Source: Solitalea agri
GTDB taxonomy: Bacteria; Bacteroidota; Bacteroidia; Sphingobacteriales; Sphingobacteriaceae
DNA length: 55,674 nucleotides
Assembly: GCF_023914155.1 (NCBI RefSeq)
Contig: NZ_JAMWYS010000017.1
Coordinates: forward strand, 1 to 55,674
Reading direction: 5' to 3'
The notes under the pieces were generated by a model, which saw only the letters and a program-made list of their open reading frames with translations, did not search any database and was not told the DNA's origin. Positions 49,140-55,674 of this stretch are shown here, piece after piece (the stretch's first letter is position 1; every line of letters starts with the position of its first letter). The translations under genes and the position numbers were made by a program.

Positions 49140-49718
49140 ATGATCGACAATATTCAAATCTTAGATACCCAAGTACTCTCTGACAATTGGTACATACTTA
49201 GAAAAATTACCTATGAGTACACGAAAAAGAATGGTTCAAAACTGACCCAAAGCAGAGAAGTTTACGACCGGGGAAATGGCGCAACCATTTTACTTTATAA
49301 TAAAGCCCTACAAACTGTTATTCTCACAAGACAGTTTCGCCTGCCAACCTTTGTAAACGGAAATGAGACCGGAATGCTAATCGAAGTCTGTGCAGGTTTG
49401 TTGGATAAAGACAATCCGGAAGATTGTATCAGACGGGAAACTGAAGAAGAAACGGGATATAAAGTTACCGATGTGCGAAAAGTATTTGAAGCATATATGT
49501 CGCCGGGTTCGGTAACAGAAATTCTTTATTTCTTTATTGCAGAATACACAAAAGAGATGAAAGTATCTGAAGGAGGTGGTGTTGAGCATGAGGAAGAAAA
49601 TATTGAAGTATTAGAAATTGATATTAGCGAGGCGATGAAGAGGATAGAAAGCGGGGATATTAAAGATGCGAAAACAATAATGCTGCTTCAATACGTTAAA
49701 CTCAATAATGTTTTATAA
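49140..49718 (+). CDS. nudK: Nudix hydrolase, NudK-like
   Basis: Encodes 192 residues. The Nudix box GLLDKDNPEDCIRRETEEETGY has the expected G, E, RE and EE residues. The upstream FRLPTFVNGNETGMLIEVCAG and downstream YMSPGSVTEILYFFIAEY are typical of GDP-mannose/ADP-ribose-type hydrolases (NudK). It cleaves a nucleoside diphosphate linked to another moiety. Confidence 0.9.
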   Translation: MIDNIQILDTQVLSDNWYILRKITYEYTKKNGSKLTQSREVYDRGNGATILLYNKALQTVILTRQFRLPTFVNGNETGMLIEVCAGLLDKDNPEDCIRRETEEETGYKVTDVRKVFEAYMSPGSVTEILYFFIAEYTKEMKVSEGGGVEHEEENIEVLEIDISEAMKRIESGDIKDAKTIMLLQYVKLNNVL

Positions 49719-49854
49719 TGTTAGTTTAGGTTCATTCGGCAGATTGATCCCTACTGACATAGGGTTGTCACAAGTTCATCTCATTTTTGAATAAATGAAT
49801 TCATCGAAAATGTTCGTTAACTTGAAATTCTGAAGCAAAAAACGCTTCGCTCTC

Positions 49855-50226
49855 ATGGAAATGAAAGATGGGAAACAAGCCGTGTATGCTCAAACCAGGG
49901 CAGAATGGCGAAATTGGTTGTCGCAGAATAGCCAAACTGCAAAGTCAGTTTGGTTGATCTTGTATCATAAAAAAAGCAAGGTTCAAAGTGTAGATCTTAT
50001 TGAGGCTACCGAAGAAGCTTTGTGTTTTGGCTGGATTGATAGTTTATGTAAAAACCGCCATCATGAAAGTTTCTACCTGACTTTTTCTCCCCGCAACCCA
50101 AAACGAAGTAAGTGGAGTAAATCAAATATAGAGCGGGCGGAGAAATTGATTGAACAAGGTTTAATGACTCCACAAGGCCAACTGCTTATTGATATTGCTA
50201 AACAAATGGGGAAATGGGAGATATAA
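49855..50226 (+). CDS. YdeI/OmpD-associated-like protein, C-terminally short
   Basis: Encodes 123 residues. AEWRNWLSQNSQTAKSVWLILYHKKSK and EATEEALCFGWIDSLCKN...YLTFSPRNPKRSKWSKSNIERAEKLI (split) match the YdeI family, usually about 190 residues. Here the frame stops after QMGKWEI, about 60 residues early, 40 bases before the next gene. It may be truncated by a frameshift and inactive, or a short version. Confidence 0.75.
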   Translation: MEMKDGKQAVYAQTRAEWRNWLSQNSQTAKSVWLILYHKKSKVQSVDLIEATEEALCFGWIDSLCKNRHHESFYLTFSPRNPKRSKWSKSNIERAEKLIEQGLMTPQGQLLIDIAKQMGKWEI

Positions 50227-50265
50227 TAATCGGTAAAGAATTGTTTTAGTTTAAGTTGACAGGTT

Positions 50266-50688
50266 ATGACTAACAACTTCCCACTAAAAATTCAATCCGT
50301 TGCTCAACTGTTCGAATGTTTACCGGAACAAGAGCGGATAATTGTGGATGTGTTGCGTCAACTTATCCTGGAAACACTGCCTGAATATTGCAAAGAGAAA
50401 ATTTCCTACAATGTGCCTTTCTACTATGGTAAAAAGGGTATTTGTATTGTTTGGCCGGCCCGAATCCCGAGAGGAGGAATTAAGGAGGGTGTTCTGTTAG
50501 GCTTTTGGTACGGCAATAAACTCAATGACGAAGATAATTACCTCACTCATGGAACCAACAAGCAGATATTTTACAAGATCTATAAATCACCGGAAGAAAT
50601 TGACGCCAAAGCCATTGTAAAATTGCTGCACGAAGCCATTCAACTTGATAGCCTTTGGAAAGTTAAGAAACAACCTCCAAGTTCATAA
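50266..50688 (+). CDS. DUF1801 protein
   Basis: Encodes 140 residues. LPEYCKEKISYNVPFYYGKKGICIVWPARIPRGG and GTNKQIFYKIYKSPEEID follow the DUF1801 fold (YdhG-like), which is related to MmcQ-type DNA-binding or iron-chaperone-like proteins. Function unknown. It is 40 bases after the truncated YdeI-like gene. Confidence 0.85.
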   Translation: MTNNFPLKIQSVAQLFECLPEQERIIVDVLRQLILETLPEYCKEKISYNVPFYYGKKGICIVWPARIPRGGIKEGVLLGFWYGNKLNDEDNYLTHGTNKQIFYKIYKSPEEIDAKAIVKLLHEAIQLDSLWKVKKQPPSS

Positions 50689-50695
50689 GAAAGGG

Positions 50696-51370
50696 TTATT
50701 CCCTGGTCCTTATCATATCCTTAAGCCGGGCATCATTTATAATTAAGATATTCTTTCCATCCAAACGGATAAACTGATCTTTGACCAATTCATTAAGTAC
50801 TTTAAACAGTGTTTCATAGGTTGTACCTGCATACGAAGCTATATCTTGTCTGGATAAAACAGTATTGATAAAACCCTCGTTGGTCACTCCAAATAAGCTC
50901 TTTATTTTTAGCAAGGCATCCACGATCCGGCTTTTAACATCCATATGCACCATGTTTCTCATGCTTAATTCGGCATCCTGTAATTCTTTTGCATAGAACA
51001 ACATCATTTGATACGTAAGTTCATTGTTTACCTTAAGAGAGGTCTGAAAAAACGTTGTACTAATGAAACAAACGCTAACTGGCTCAATAGCTGTGGCTGA
51101 AACCGGGTAGTGCTGATTGTTACCAATAGCCCTGTGCCCTAAAACATCTCCTTCAGCAGCAAATTTTATGATCAGTTCTTTATCACTGCCCCATTGTTTA
51201 TGCACTTTAACTTTTCCGGAGTGAATAAAATAGTAACCATTTACAGTGTCTCCTTCTTTAAAGATCACTTCCCCTTTTTTAAAATTTATTAATTGCGAGT
51301 TTGATTCAATCGCGGTATGCCATTCGGGTAGGGTATGCTTACAAAGAAAACAATTACTATGTGTGATCAT
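50696..51370 (-). CDS. Crp/Fnr-family transcriptional regulator
   Basis: Encodes 224 residues. A cyclic-nucleotide-binding-like domain (about residues 10-130, LINFKKGEVIFKEGDTVNGYYFIHSGKVKVHKQWGSDKELI) precedes an HTH domain (RQDIASYAGTTYETLFKVLNEL). Two cysteines near the N-terminus (SNCFLCKH) resemble the cluster-binding residues of FNR, but only two are visible, so a haem or cluster role is open. It is divergent from the ClC gene and likely controls it. Confidence 0.88.
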   Translation of the reverse strand: MITHSNCFLCKHTLPEWHTAIESNSQLINFKKGEVIFKEGDTVNGYYFIHSGKVKVHKQWGSDKELIIKFAAEGDVLGHRAIGNNQHYPVSATAIEPVSVCFISTTFFQTSLKVNNELTYQMMLFYAKELQDAELSMRNMVHMDVKSRIVDALLKIKSLFGVTNEGFINTVLSRQDIASYAGTTYETLFKVLNELVKDQFIRLDGKNILIINDARLKDMIRTRE

Positions 51371-51384
51371 ATTGTATATTAAAT

Positions 51385-51398
51385 ATTGCTATTGCAAT
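51385..51398. promoter_or_regulatory. candidate Crp/Fnr operator, palindrome 1
   Basis: ATTGC-TATT-GCAAT is a perfect dyad, 15 bases upstream of the Crp/Fnr gene start. Its half-site matches that of palindrome 2 (ATATTGC), so one protein may bind both. Confidence 0.5.
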
Positions 51399-51434
51399 GT
51401 TTTGAGTGAAAAATAAAATAAAATTAAGTCGTAA

Positions 51435-51454
51435 AATATTGCAAAAACAATATT
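51435..51454. promoter_or_regulatory. candidate Crp/Fnr operator, palindrome 2
   Basis: AATATTG-CAAAAA-CAATATT is a perfect dyad, 28 bases upstream of the ClC gene start. It is on the ClC side of the 111-base divergent region, so it could control the transporter gene. Confidence 0.5.
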
Positions 51455-51481
51455 TTTGCAAAAAAAATAAACTGAATTAAT

Positions 51482-53320
51482 ATGGAGAAAGTAGCTTCTG
51501 AATCAAGCTCAATTCATTCTGACAAAGCCAATTCGGCTGTACATTCAATCTCATTTGTAAATAAGCGATTATTCTTTTTAAGTATTCAGGTAATAGTTAA
51601 TGCCGTCATTATTGGTTTCCTGGCAAAAATATTAGTTGCGCTCATAAATCTCTTTACCAATCTTTCTTTTTACCAAACCTTCTCTTTCCATGAAAGCAGT
51701 CCGGCTCATAACCAGTTAGGATTGTTAGTGATCCTAATTCCATGCATAGGTGGATTGATAGTTGGTGTAATGGCTCGTTTTGGATCTCCAGCTATCAGAG
51801 GGCATGGTATTCCGGAAGCGATGGAGCAGGTACTTACCAATGAAAGTAAGATCAAACCAATCATCACGATACTAAAGCCGTTATCGGCAGCAATTTCTAT
51901 TGGTACAGGTGGTCCATTTGGCGCCGAAGGACCAATCATCTCAACCGGTGGAGCCTTTGGGTCATTTGTGGGACAAATAATGCATATTACGCCTAATGAG
52001 CGTAAGATAGTTTTAACAGCGGGTGCAACAGCCGGTATGGCTGCAATCTTCGGAACTCCGATAGCTGCTGTTTTGTTAGCCATAGAGTTGTTATTATTTG
52101 AATTTTCACCACGATCGATTATTCCAACAGCATTGGCTTGTGCTACAGGTGCGGCAATGCATCTTTTGTTATTTGGTACAGGAGCTGTGTTTACCATGCC
52201 GTCAATTCCGGAGGCAGGTTTTCAAGCATTGGTTTGGTACGGTTTATTAGGTGCACTAATAGGAGTCATTGCTACTGTAATTTCCAAAAGCATATATCTT
52301 ATTGAAGATTTGTTTGAGAAACTGCCCATTCATTGGATGTGGTGGCCGGCCATTGGTGCATTAGCGGTTGGTATTATGGGCTATTTTGCTCCTTATACCC
52401 TAGGGGTAGGTTATAGTAATATCTCACAACTTCTCTCGGGCAGCTTGCCCTTGACGTTGGTTTTCGGGTTATGTTTTTTAAAATTCATTTCTTGGTCGCT
52501 GTCATTAGGTAGTGGTACCTCAGGTGGAACCCTGGCTCCACTATTGACAATCGGTGGCGCCACCGGAGTTTTGTTAGGGATGATCGTTCAATATTTGTTT
52601 CCTCAAAGTGATATTAGTTTATCGGTGTGTGCATTAATCGGAATGGCTTCTATGTTTGCAGGTGCAGCAAGGGCTTTATTGACATCCATTGCATTCGCTT
52701 TTGAAACTACCTTACAGCCTCATGGCCTTCTTCCTTTGCTTATAGCATGTACGGCGGCTTATTTTGTTTCTTTTTTGCTGATGAAAAACAGCATCATGAC
52801 TGAAAAAATTCATCGCAGAGGAGTATTGACGCCATCGGCTTATGAACCGGATATTTTGCAAGGATTAACGGTTAAGCATGTTGTTTCGGCTCAACTAAAT
52901 ACCATAAGCGTTGATTTTACAGTAGAAAATCTGCAAGCATGGTTAATGGATATGAGTTATGCTTTTTCAGAAGTTGCGGTGGTGGATAAAGAAAATAAAT
53001 TCGCTGGGGTTTTGCACCTAACCGATATTTATAAGCATAAACTCGATTCAAAGGATCAAATTCATGAACTAATTCGAAATCCTAAGCATTTTATTCACGA
53101 ATCAAGCAGCCTTTCTGATGCCATGGAAAAATTGGAAAGGCAGAAATTACAGATTATTCCCGTTCTTAATCATCAGCATGAAGTAACCAGTTATATCAGC
53201 CCCGCTTTGATCTTAGCTTATTACAGTAATCATCGGTTAAAGAATGAGCAATATCAACGTCCTATATCTATTAAAAGAAGAAGCTTGATCATGTACTCAA
53301 AAGGGCGCAATGTCATTTAA
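51482..53320 (+). CDS. ClC-family chloride channel/antiporter with CBS domains
   Basis: Encodes 612 residues. ClC signatures: RGHGIPEAMEQV (GSGIP-type), GTGGPFGAEGPIISTGG (the gating Glu in AEGP), SLGSGTSGGTLAPLLTIGG. The retained gating Glu indicates a Cl-/H+ exchanger or fast-gated channel. About 150 C-terminal residues hold a CBS pair (VKHVVSAQLNTISVDFTVENL..., FIHESSSLSDAMEKLERQKLQIIPVLNHQH), which may bind adenine nucleotides. Preceded by a divergent Crp/Fnr gene. Confidence 0.95.
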   Translation: MEKVASESSSIHSDKANSAVHSISFVNKRLFFLSIQVIVNAVIIGFLAKILVALINLFTNLSFYQTFSFHESSPAHNQLGLLVILIPCIGGLIVGVMARFGSPAIRGHGIPEAMEQVLTNESKIKPIITILKPLSAAISIGTGGPFGAEGPIISTGGAFGSFVGQIMHITPNERKIVLTAGATAGMAAIFGTPIAAVLLAIELLLFEFSPRSIIPTALACATGAAMHLLLFGTGAVFTMPSIPEAGFQALVWYGLLGALIGVIATVISKSIYLIEDLFEKLPIHWMWWPAIGALAVGIMGYFAPYTLGVGYSNISQLLSGSLPLTLVFGLCFLKFISWSLSLGSGTSGGTLAPLLTIGGATGVLLGMIVQYLFPQSDISLSVCALIGMASMFAGAARALLTSIAFAFETTLQPHGLLPLLIACTAAYFVSFLLMKNSIMTEKIHRRGVLTPSAYEPDILQGLTVKHVVSAQLNTISVDFTVENLQAWLMDMSYAFSEVAVVDKENKFAGVLHLTDIYKHKLDSKDQIHELIRNPKHFIHESSSLSDAMEKLERQKLQIIPVLNHQHEVTSYISPALILAYYSNHRLKNEQYQRPISIKRRSLIMYSKGRNVI

Positions 53321-53330
53321 TGCAGCTGAA

Positions 53331-54056
53331 CTATTGTCGGGTTAGCTTTTCGATAGATTGCTCATAGTAAAATAAAGAGATATTTGCGTAGTTATAAGTT
53401 TTTCCAAAGCCCATTATGCTGGTTGAAAAGAACGACTGCCTAGCTTTCTGAAGGATGTATTTCTCCGTTTGGCGATATCCGCAATTGTAAGCGGTGGCAT
53501 AAAACCTTAATTTCTCCTCAGTTGAGGTCCACTTTTTTGATTTAAATTTTTGTTCGCAAACCTGATAAAAAGCGGCTAAGTACATCACCTGTTTTTGTGG
53601 CGATTCAAGGCTTTTGATAACCGCTCTTCGTTGAGTTTCTTCATCAAACGTTTTATTTATCAGTAATGATCGAAAAGTTTTATTCAGCTTATACATTTCA
53701 ATATCGGTTAAAAGCTGTTCTGCAAAAGATGGTTTCATCTGAAAACGACCTATCGAAAAGTCGGCATAATCTTTCCCAAAGGAAACGTAGAGGATTTTTA
53801 ATCCTCCGGTTTCCATTTGGTCCCTTAAAACAGAGAAACGAACTAACTCAGGGAAAATAATGGCTTCGGCAAATGCAGCGGGAACATTATAGCTGCCCAG
53901 CGAATCGGCAATCCATGAATTTTTGCTCAAGAAGTCTTTTGCCTGCGAATAATCTGCCCCAAATTCTTCGCTGTAATTAGTGGCTTGTTGGGCCTTGCCG
54001 TTTAGGGCAAGACCTAAACAAGCCAGCAAAACGAATATTTTAAAGAGTTTTTGCAT
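53331..54056 (-). CDS. secreted protein, possibly lysozyme-fold (lytic transglycosylase-like)
   Basis: Encodes 241 residues from ATG 54056 (MQKLFKIFVLLACLGLALNGKAQ, signal peptide). The block VPAAFAEAIIFPELVRFSVLRDQMETG has a Glu in a helix like the catalytic Glu of lysozyme-fold enzymes, followed by FSIGRFQMKPSFAEQL, similar to the G-x-x-Q-M motif of transglycosylases, and YATAYNCGY near the end as in SLT domains. This supports a periplasmic peptidoglycan-cleaving role, but the match is weak. Overlaps the upstream gene by 17 bases and is co-transcribed. Confidence 0.7.
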   Translation of the reverse strand: MQKLFKIFVLLACLGLALNGKAQQATNYSEEFGADYSQAKDFLSKNSWIADSLGSYNVPAAFAEAIIFPELVRFSVLRDQMETGGLKILYVSFGKDYADFSIGRFQMKPSFAEQLLTDIEMYKLNKTFRSLLINKTFDEETQRRAVIKSLESPQKQVMYLAAFYQVCEQKFKSKKWTSTEEKLRFYATAYNCGYRQTEKYILQKARQSFFSTSIMGFGKTYNYANISLFYYEQSIEKLTRQ

Positions 54057-55194
54057 AACGGGTAATCGATAAGCTGCCTTTTGAAACAGCAATCCATCTT
54101 AGCACTGTTTTTCCATTCTGCGCGGTAGCACTAACGCTAAACCCATCGTTAACTACACTTCCATCACTAAACACTAGTTTGTTGTCAATCAGGGCGGCCC
54201 ATGAAGAGCCTTCTTTGTTTAGCCAAACGTCTCTCCATCCACTATCAAATGATGAATCATCACCTTCTTTCAGCAATTTGCCATTTAAATAGAGGGCTTT
54301 TCCATTGGATGCCAGCAGGTGACCGTTGTCATCAAACCAAACACTGTTTAGTTGGGGTATCGCTTGCTTAATACCACTTAGGCTAGCCAGAATAACTTTC
54401 ATTTCCCCAGGGTGGGTATAGTCAATATTTGTCAGGTCTTGCCCCCAGAAAGCAGCATCGGTAAATGTGGGGTTCACAACTATTTGTCCAATAACTTGGC
54501 CTTTTGCAGCTACTTCGACTTTTTTTCCATCCTGGTTAATTAAAAACTTCTGTTTGTTGTTATCGTCAATTTCAATGGCAACCAAAGCAACATATTTTGT
54601 TTTCTCAGGATTTACTTTCATGGCTTCCAATGTTGAGAATCCTATTGATTTTTTGCCATTGAAAACAATGTAATCGTAGTTGTCGTCTGACTTTACGTAG
54701 TTCTGATAAACATTCAACATTTCATTCGCATCGGTAGAGTAAGCTTCTTTTTTAGATCTTTCGTCTGGTTCGTATAAGAAATTTAATGGCACATTATTGG
54801 GAGCGAAAGGACCTTTTTTTACTCCGTTTTCAACCACAAAACGTTTTCCGTTTCGGTTAACAATTACCAACCCCGATATTTTATTGGTTGAGCTAACCAT
54901 GATCTTCGACTCGCGATAGTCGATGCGCTCATCTTCTTCAAGTTTGTATAGCTCTTCTTTTTCTACATTGCTCAGTCGATCACTTGTTGATTCGTTAGCT
55001 GATGAACCTGATGAATACCCTGAACCTCCACCATTGGTAGTCGTATGGGTTGTAGGGGTAGAATTATCGCCCAAAACCGCCTTGTTAATTTGTGCGTTGG
55101 CTTTATTCTTCAGCCGATTTAGCAACTGTGCTTCCGAAGGGTTTGCCCAATGGAGCAGTACAGTGCAGAGCGTAATTTGATAGATCGTTTTCAT
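54040..55194 (-). CDS. secreted protein of unknown function, Ser/Gly/Thr-rich linker
   Basis: Encodes 384 residues. Signal peptide MKTIYQITLCTVLLHWANPSEAQ, then a short KNKANAQINKAVL helix, a low-complexity linker (about residues 45-72, THTTTNGGGSGYSSGSS), and a long beta-rich region with repeated strands (LVIVNRNGKRFVVENG, FLINQDGKKVEVAAKG, HLLASNGKALYLNGKLL, KLVFSDGSVVNDGF) like WG/beta-propeller repeats. No family is certain. Co-transcribed with the lysozyme-like gene downstream. Confidence 0.75.
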   Translation of the reverse strand: MKTIYQITLCTVLLHWANPSEAQLLNRLKNKANAQINKAVLGDNSTPTTHTTTNGGGSGYSSGSSANESTSDRLSNVEKEELYKLEEDERIDYRESKIMVSSTNKISGLVIVNRNGKRFVVENGVKKGPFAPNNVPLNFLYEPDERSKKEAYSTDANEMLNVYQNYVKSDDNYDYIVFNGKKSIGFSTLEAMKVNPEKTKYVALVAIEIDDNNKQKFLINQDGKKVEVAAKGQVIGQIVVNPTFTDAAFWGQDLTNIDYTHPGEMKVILASLSGIKQAIPQLNSVWFDDNGHLLASNGKALYLNGKLLKEGDDSSFDSGWRDVWLNKEGSSWAALIDNKLVFSDGSVVNDGFSVSATAQNGKTVLRWIAVSKGSLSITRYAKTL

Positions 55195-55362
55195 AATTGC
55201 TGTTTGTTTTGTTAGTTCGTTTTAGCTTTATGAAATTGTAAAGCGTTGCTATCAAAGGTAATGGCAATGGAGAGGCCTTTTTTCTGCAGAACTACTGATT
55301 TACGTTTCTCAGTAGTAGTACGTAGGGCATGGGAGCAAACAGGATATGAGGTTTATGTTGTC

Positions 55363-55442
55363 TCCCTGGGCGGAGTCGAAGCGAGTAATCCTGAGCGGAG
55401 TCGAAGCTGGTCACCCTGGGCGGAGTCGAAGCTGGTCACCCT
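55363..55442. repeat. three direct copies of a GGCGGAGTCGAAG element
   Basis: CTGGGCGGAGTCGAAGC (55365-55382), CTGAGCGGAGTCGAAGCTGG (55391-55410) and CTGGGCGGAGTCGAAGCTGG (55416-55435) recur with a spacing of about 25 bases. This type of element (CTGAGCGGAGTCGAAG) is dispersed in Bacteroidota. It sits just outside the IS110 end. Confidence 0.7.
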
Positions 55443-55674
55443 GATTTCTATGATAAAACCAAATCATTTTTATAGATGGTTTGGTTTTTTATTAGGGCAT
55501 ATATCCTATGAATAATTTTGTTTCTAACAGCATTCAAAACACTCATTTTAGCCTTGCCTTCTGCTACTTTTCTTTTGTAATAAACCCTTAAATCGTTATT
55601 AATCCTAATGGCACTCATTGCTGCTAAATGCAATACACTCTTCATGCTTTTATCTGCAAACACCGATAGTTTAG
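55443..55674 (-). mobile_element. IS110-family transposase, C-terminal part, cut by window edge
   Basis: The frame runs on the minus strand from the window edge to the stop at 55448-55450. It reads KLSVFADKSMKSVLHLAAMSAIRINNDLRVYYKRKVAEGKAKMSVLNAVRNKIIHRIYALIKN (split for the limit: LHLAAMSAI, YYKRKVAEGKAKMSVLNAV, RIYALIKN), the C-terminal transposase_20-type ending of IS110 recombinases. It is in the same orientation as the N-terminal part at 1-153. Confidence 0.85.
55455..55490. terminator. terminator-like hairpin at the 3' end of the IS110 transposase gene
   Basis: AAAACCAAATCA (55455-55466) pairs with the TGGTTTGGTTTT stretch (55477-55490), with T and A runs at each side. Part lies inside the last codons, part beyond. 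Confidence 0.5.

Noticed and set aside
55246-55515. Plus-strand open frame over the right-end repeats
   Set aside because: It runs through the GGCGGAGTCGAAG repeats and into the antisense of the IS110 gene.

Overview
The window looks like a chromosomal piece of a Bacteroidota bacterium, probably order Sphingobacteriales (Solitalea/Pedobacter-like; the genus is an inference). Supporting signs are families typical of this phylum (BT_3928-like DoxX protein, DUF1599, GH43 lipolytic-type secreted glycosidases, a subclass B1 metallo-beta-lactamase, bacillithiol-linked BrxB and YtxJ), few Shine-Dalgarno sites, and TAnnTTTG-type -7 boxes before several genes. Both window ends lie inside IS110-family transposase genes in the same orientation: the N-terminal part at 1-153 and the C-terminal part at 55448-55674. 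The window may therefore be a contig that broke at two IS copies.

Region 1 (about 334-9640) is the most unusual part. It is a run of about 15 short cassettes, all on the + strand, most holding one small gene for a secreted, lipo- or membrane protein. They are separated by 95-140 bp imperfect palindromes that resemble integron attC sites. Each intact cassette begins with GTT plus seven cassette-specific bases and ends, just after the gene, with the exact reverse complement of those ten bases. At the eleventh position the start always has A and the end always has C. No integrase gene is visible, so this is an integrase-less cassette cluster (CALIN-like). It is cut on the left by the IS110 element, whose upstream non-coding segment could be a bridge RNA, and on the right by a decayed transposase. 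A decayed single cassette carrying an endonuclease-like gene seems to lie at 37163-38035.

Region 2 (about 10.3-22.9 kb) is a mixed accessory and core stretch: an O-methyltransferase, a broken RibD/DHFR-like gene, a TIP30-like reductase whose 3' end is repeated on the far side of a periplasmic glutaminase gene, acetyltransferases, ahcY, a LysR/rhodanese pair, a lipoprotein metallo-beta-lactamase, relics of an XRE and a LysR regulator, a methyltransferase and cardiolipin synthase.

Region 3 (about 23-44.7 kb) is mainly core: brxB, a MORN protein, a GntR/MFS pair, a GNAT-nitrilase fusion, cdaA-folP, a cold-shock protein, DUF1599-BT_3928, ytxJ with two tiny paralogous lipoproteins, ribH, a TPR protein, recF-DUF721-arsC, an FMN reductase, DinB, ndk, an FKBP-nrnA-FKBP cluster, tatD and ansA. 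CdaA makes c-di-AMP, and the DHH phosphoesterase NrnA may act on its linear breakdown product.

Region 4 (about 44.8-55.2 kb) holds two secreted GH43 enzymes in tandem, small stress or housekeeping genes, a Crp/Fnr regulator divergent from a CBS-domain ClC transporter, and a pair of secreted proteins of unknown function. No rRNA, tRNA or CRISPR array was seen. All family names come from reading the sequence; no search was run.
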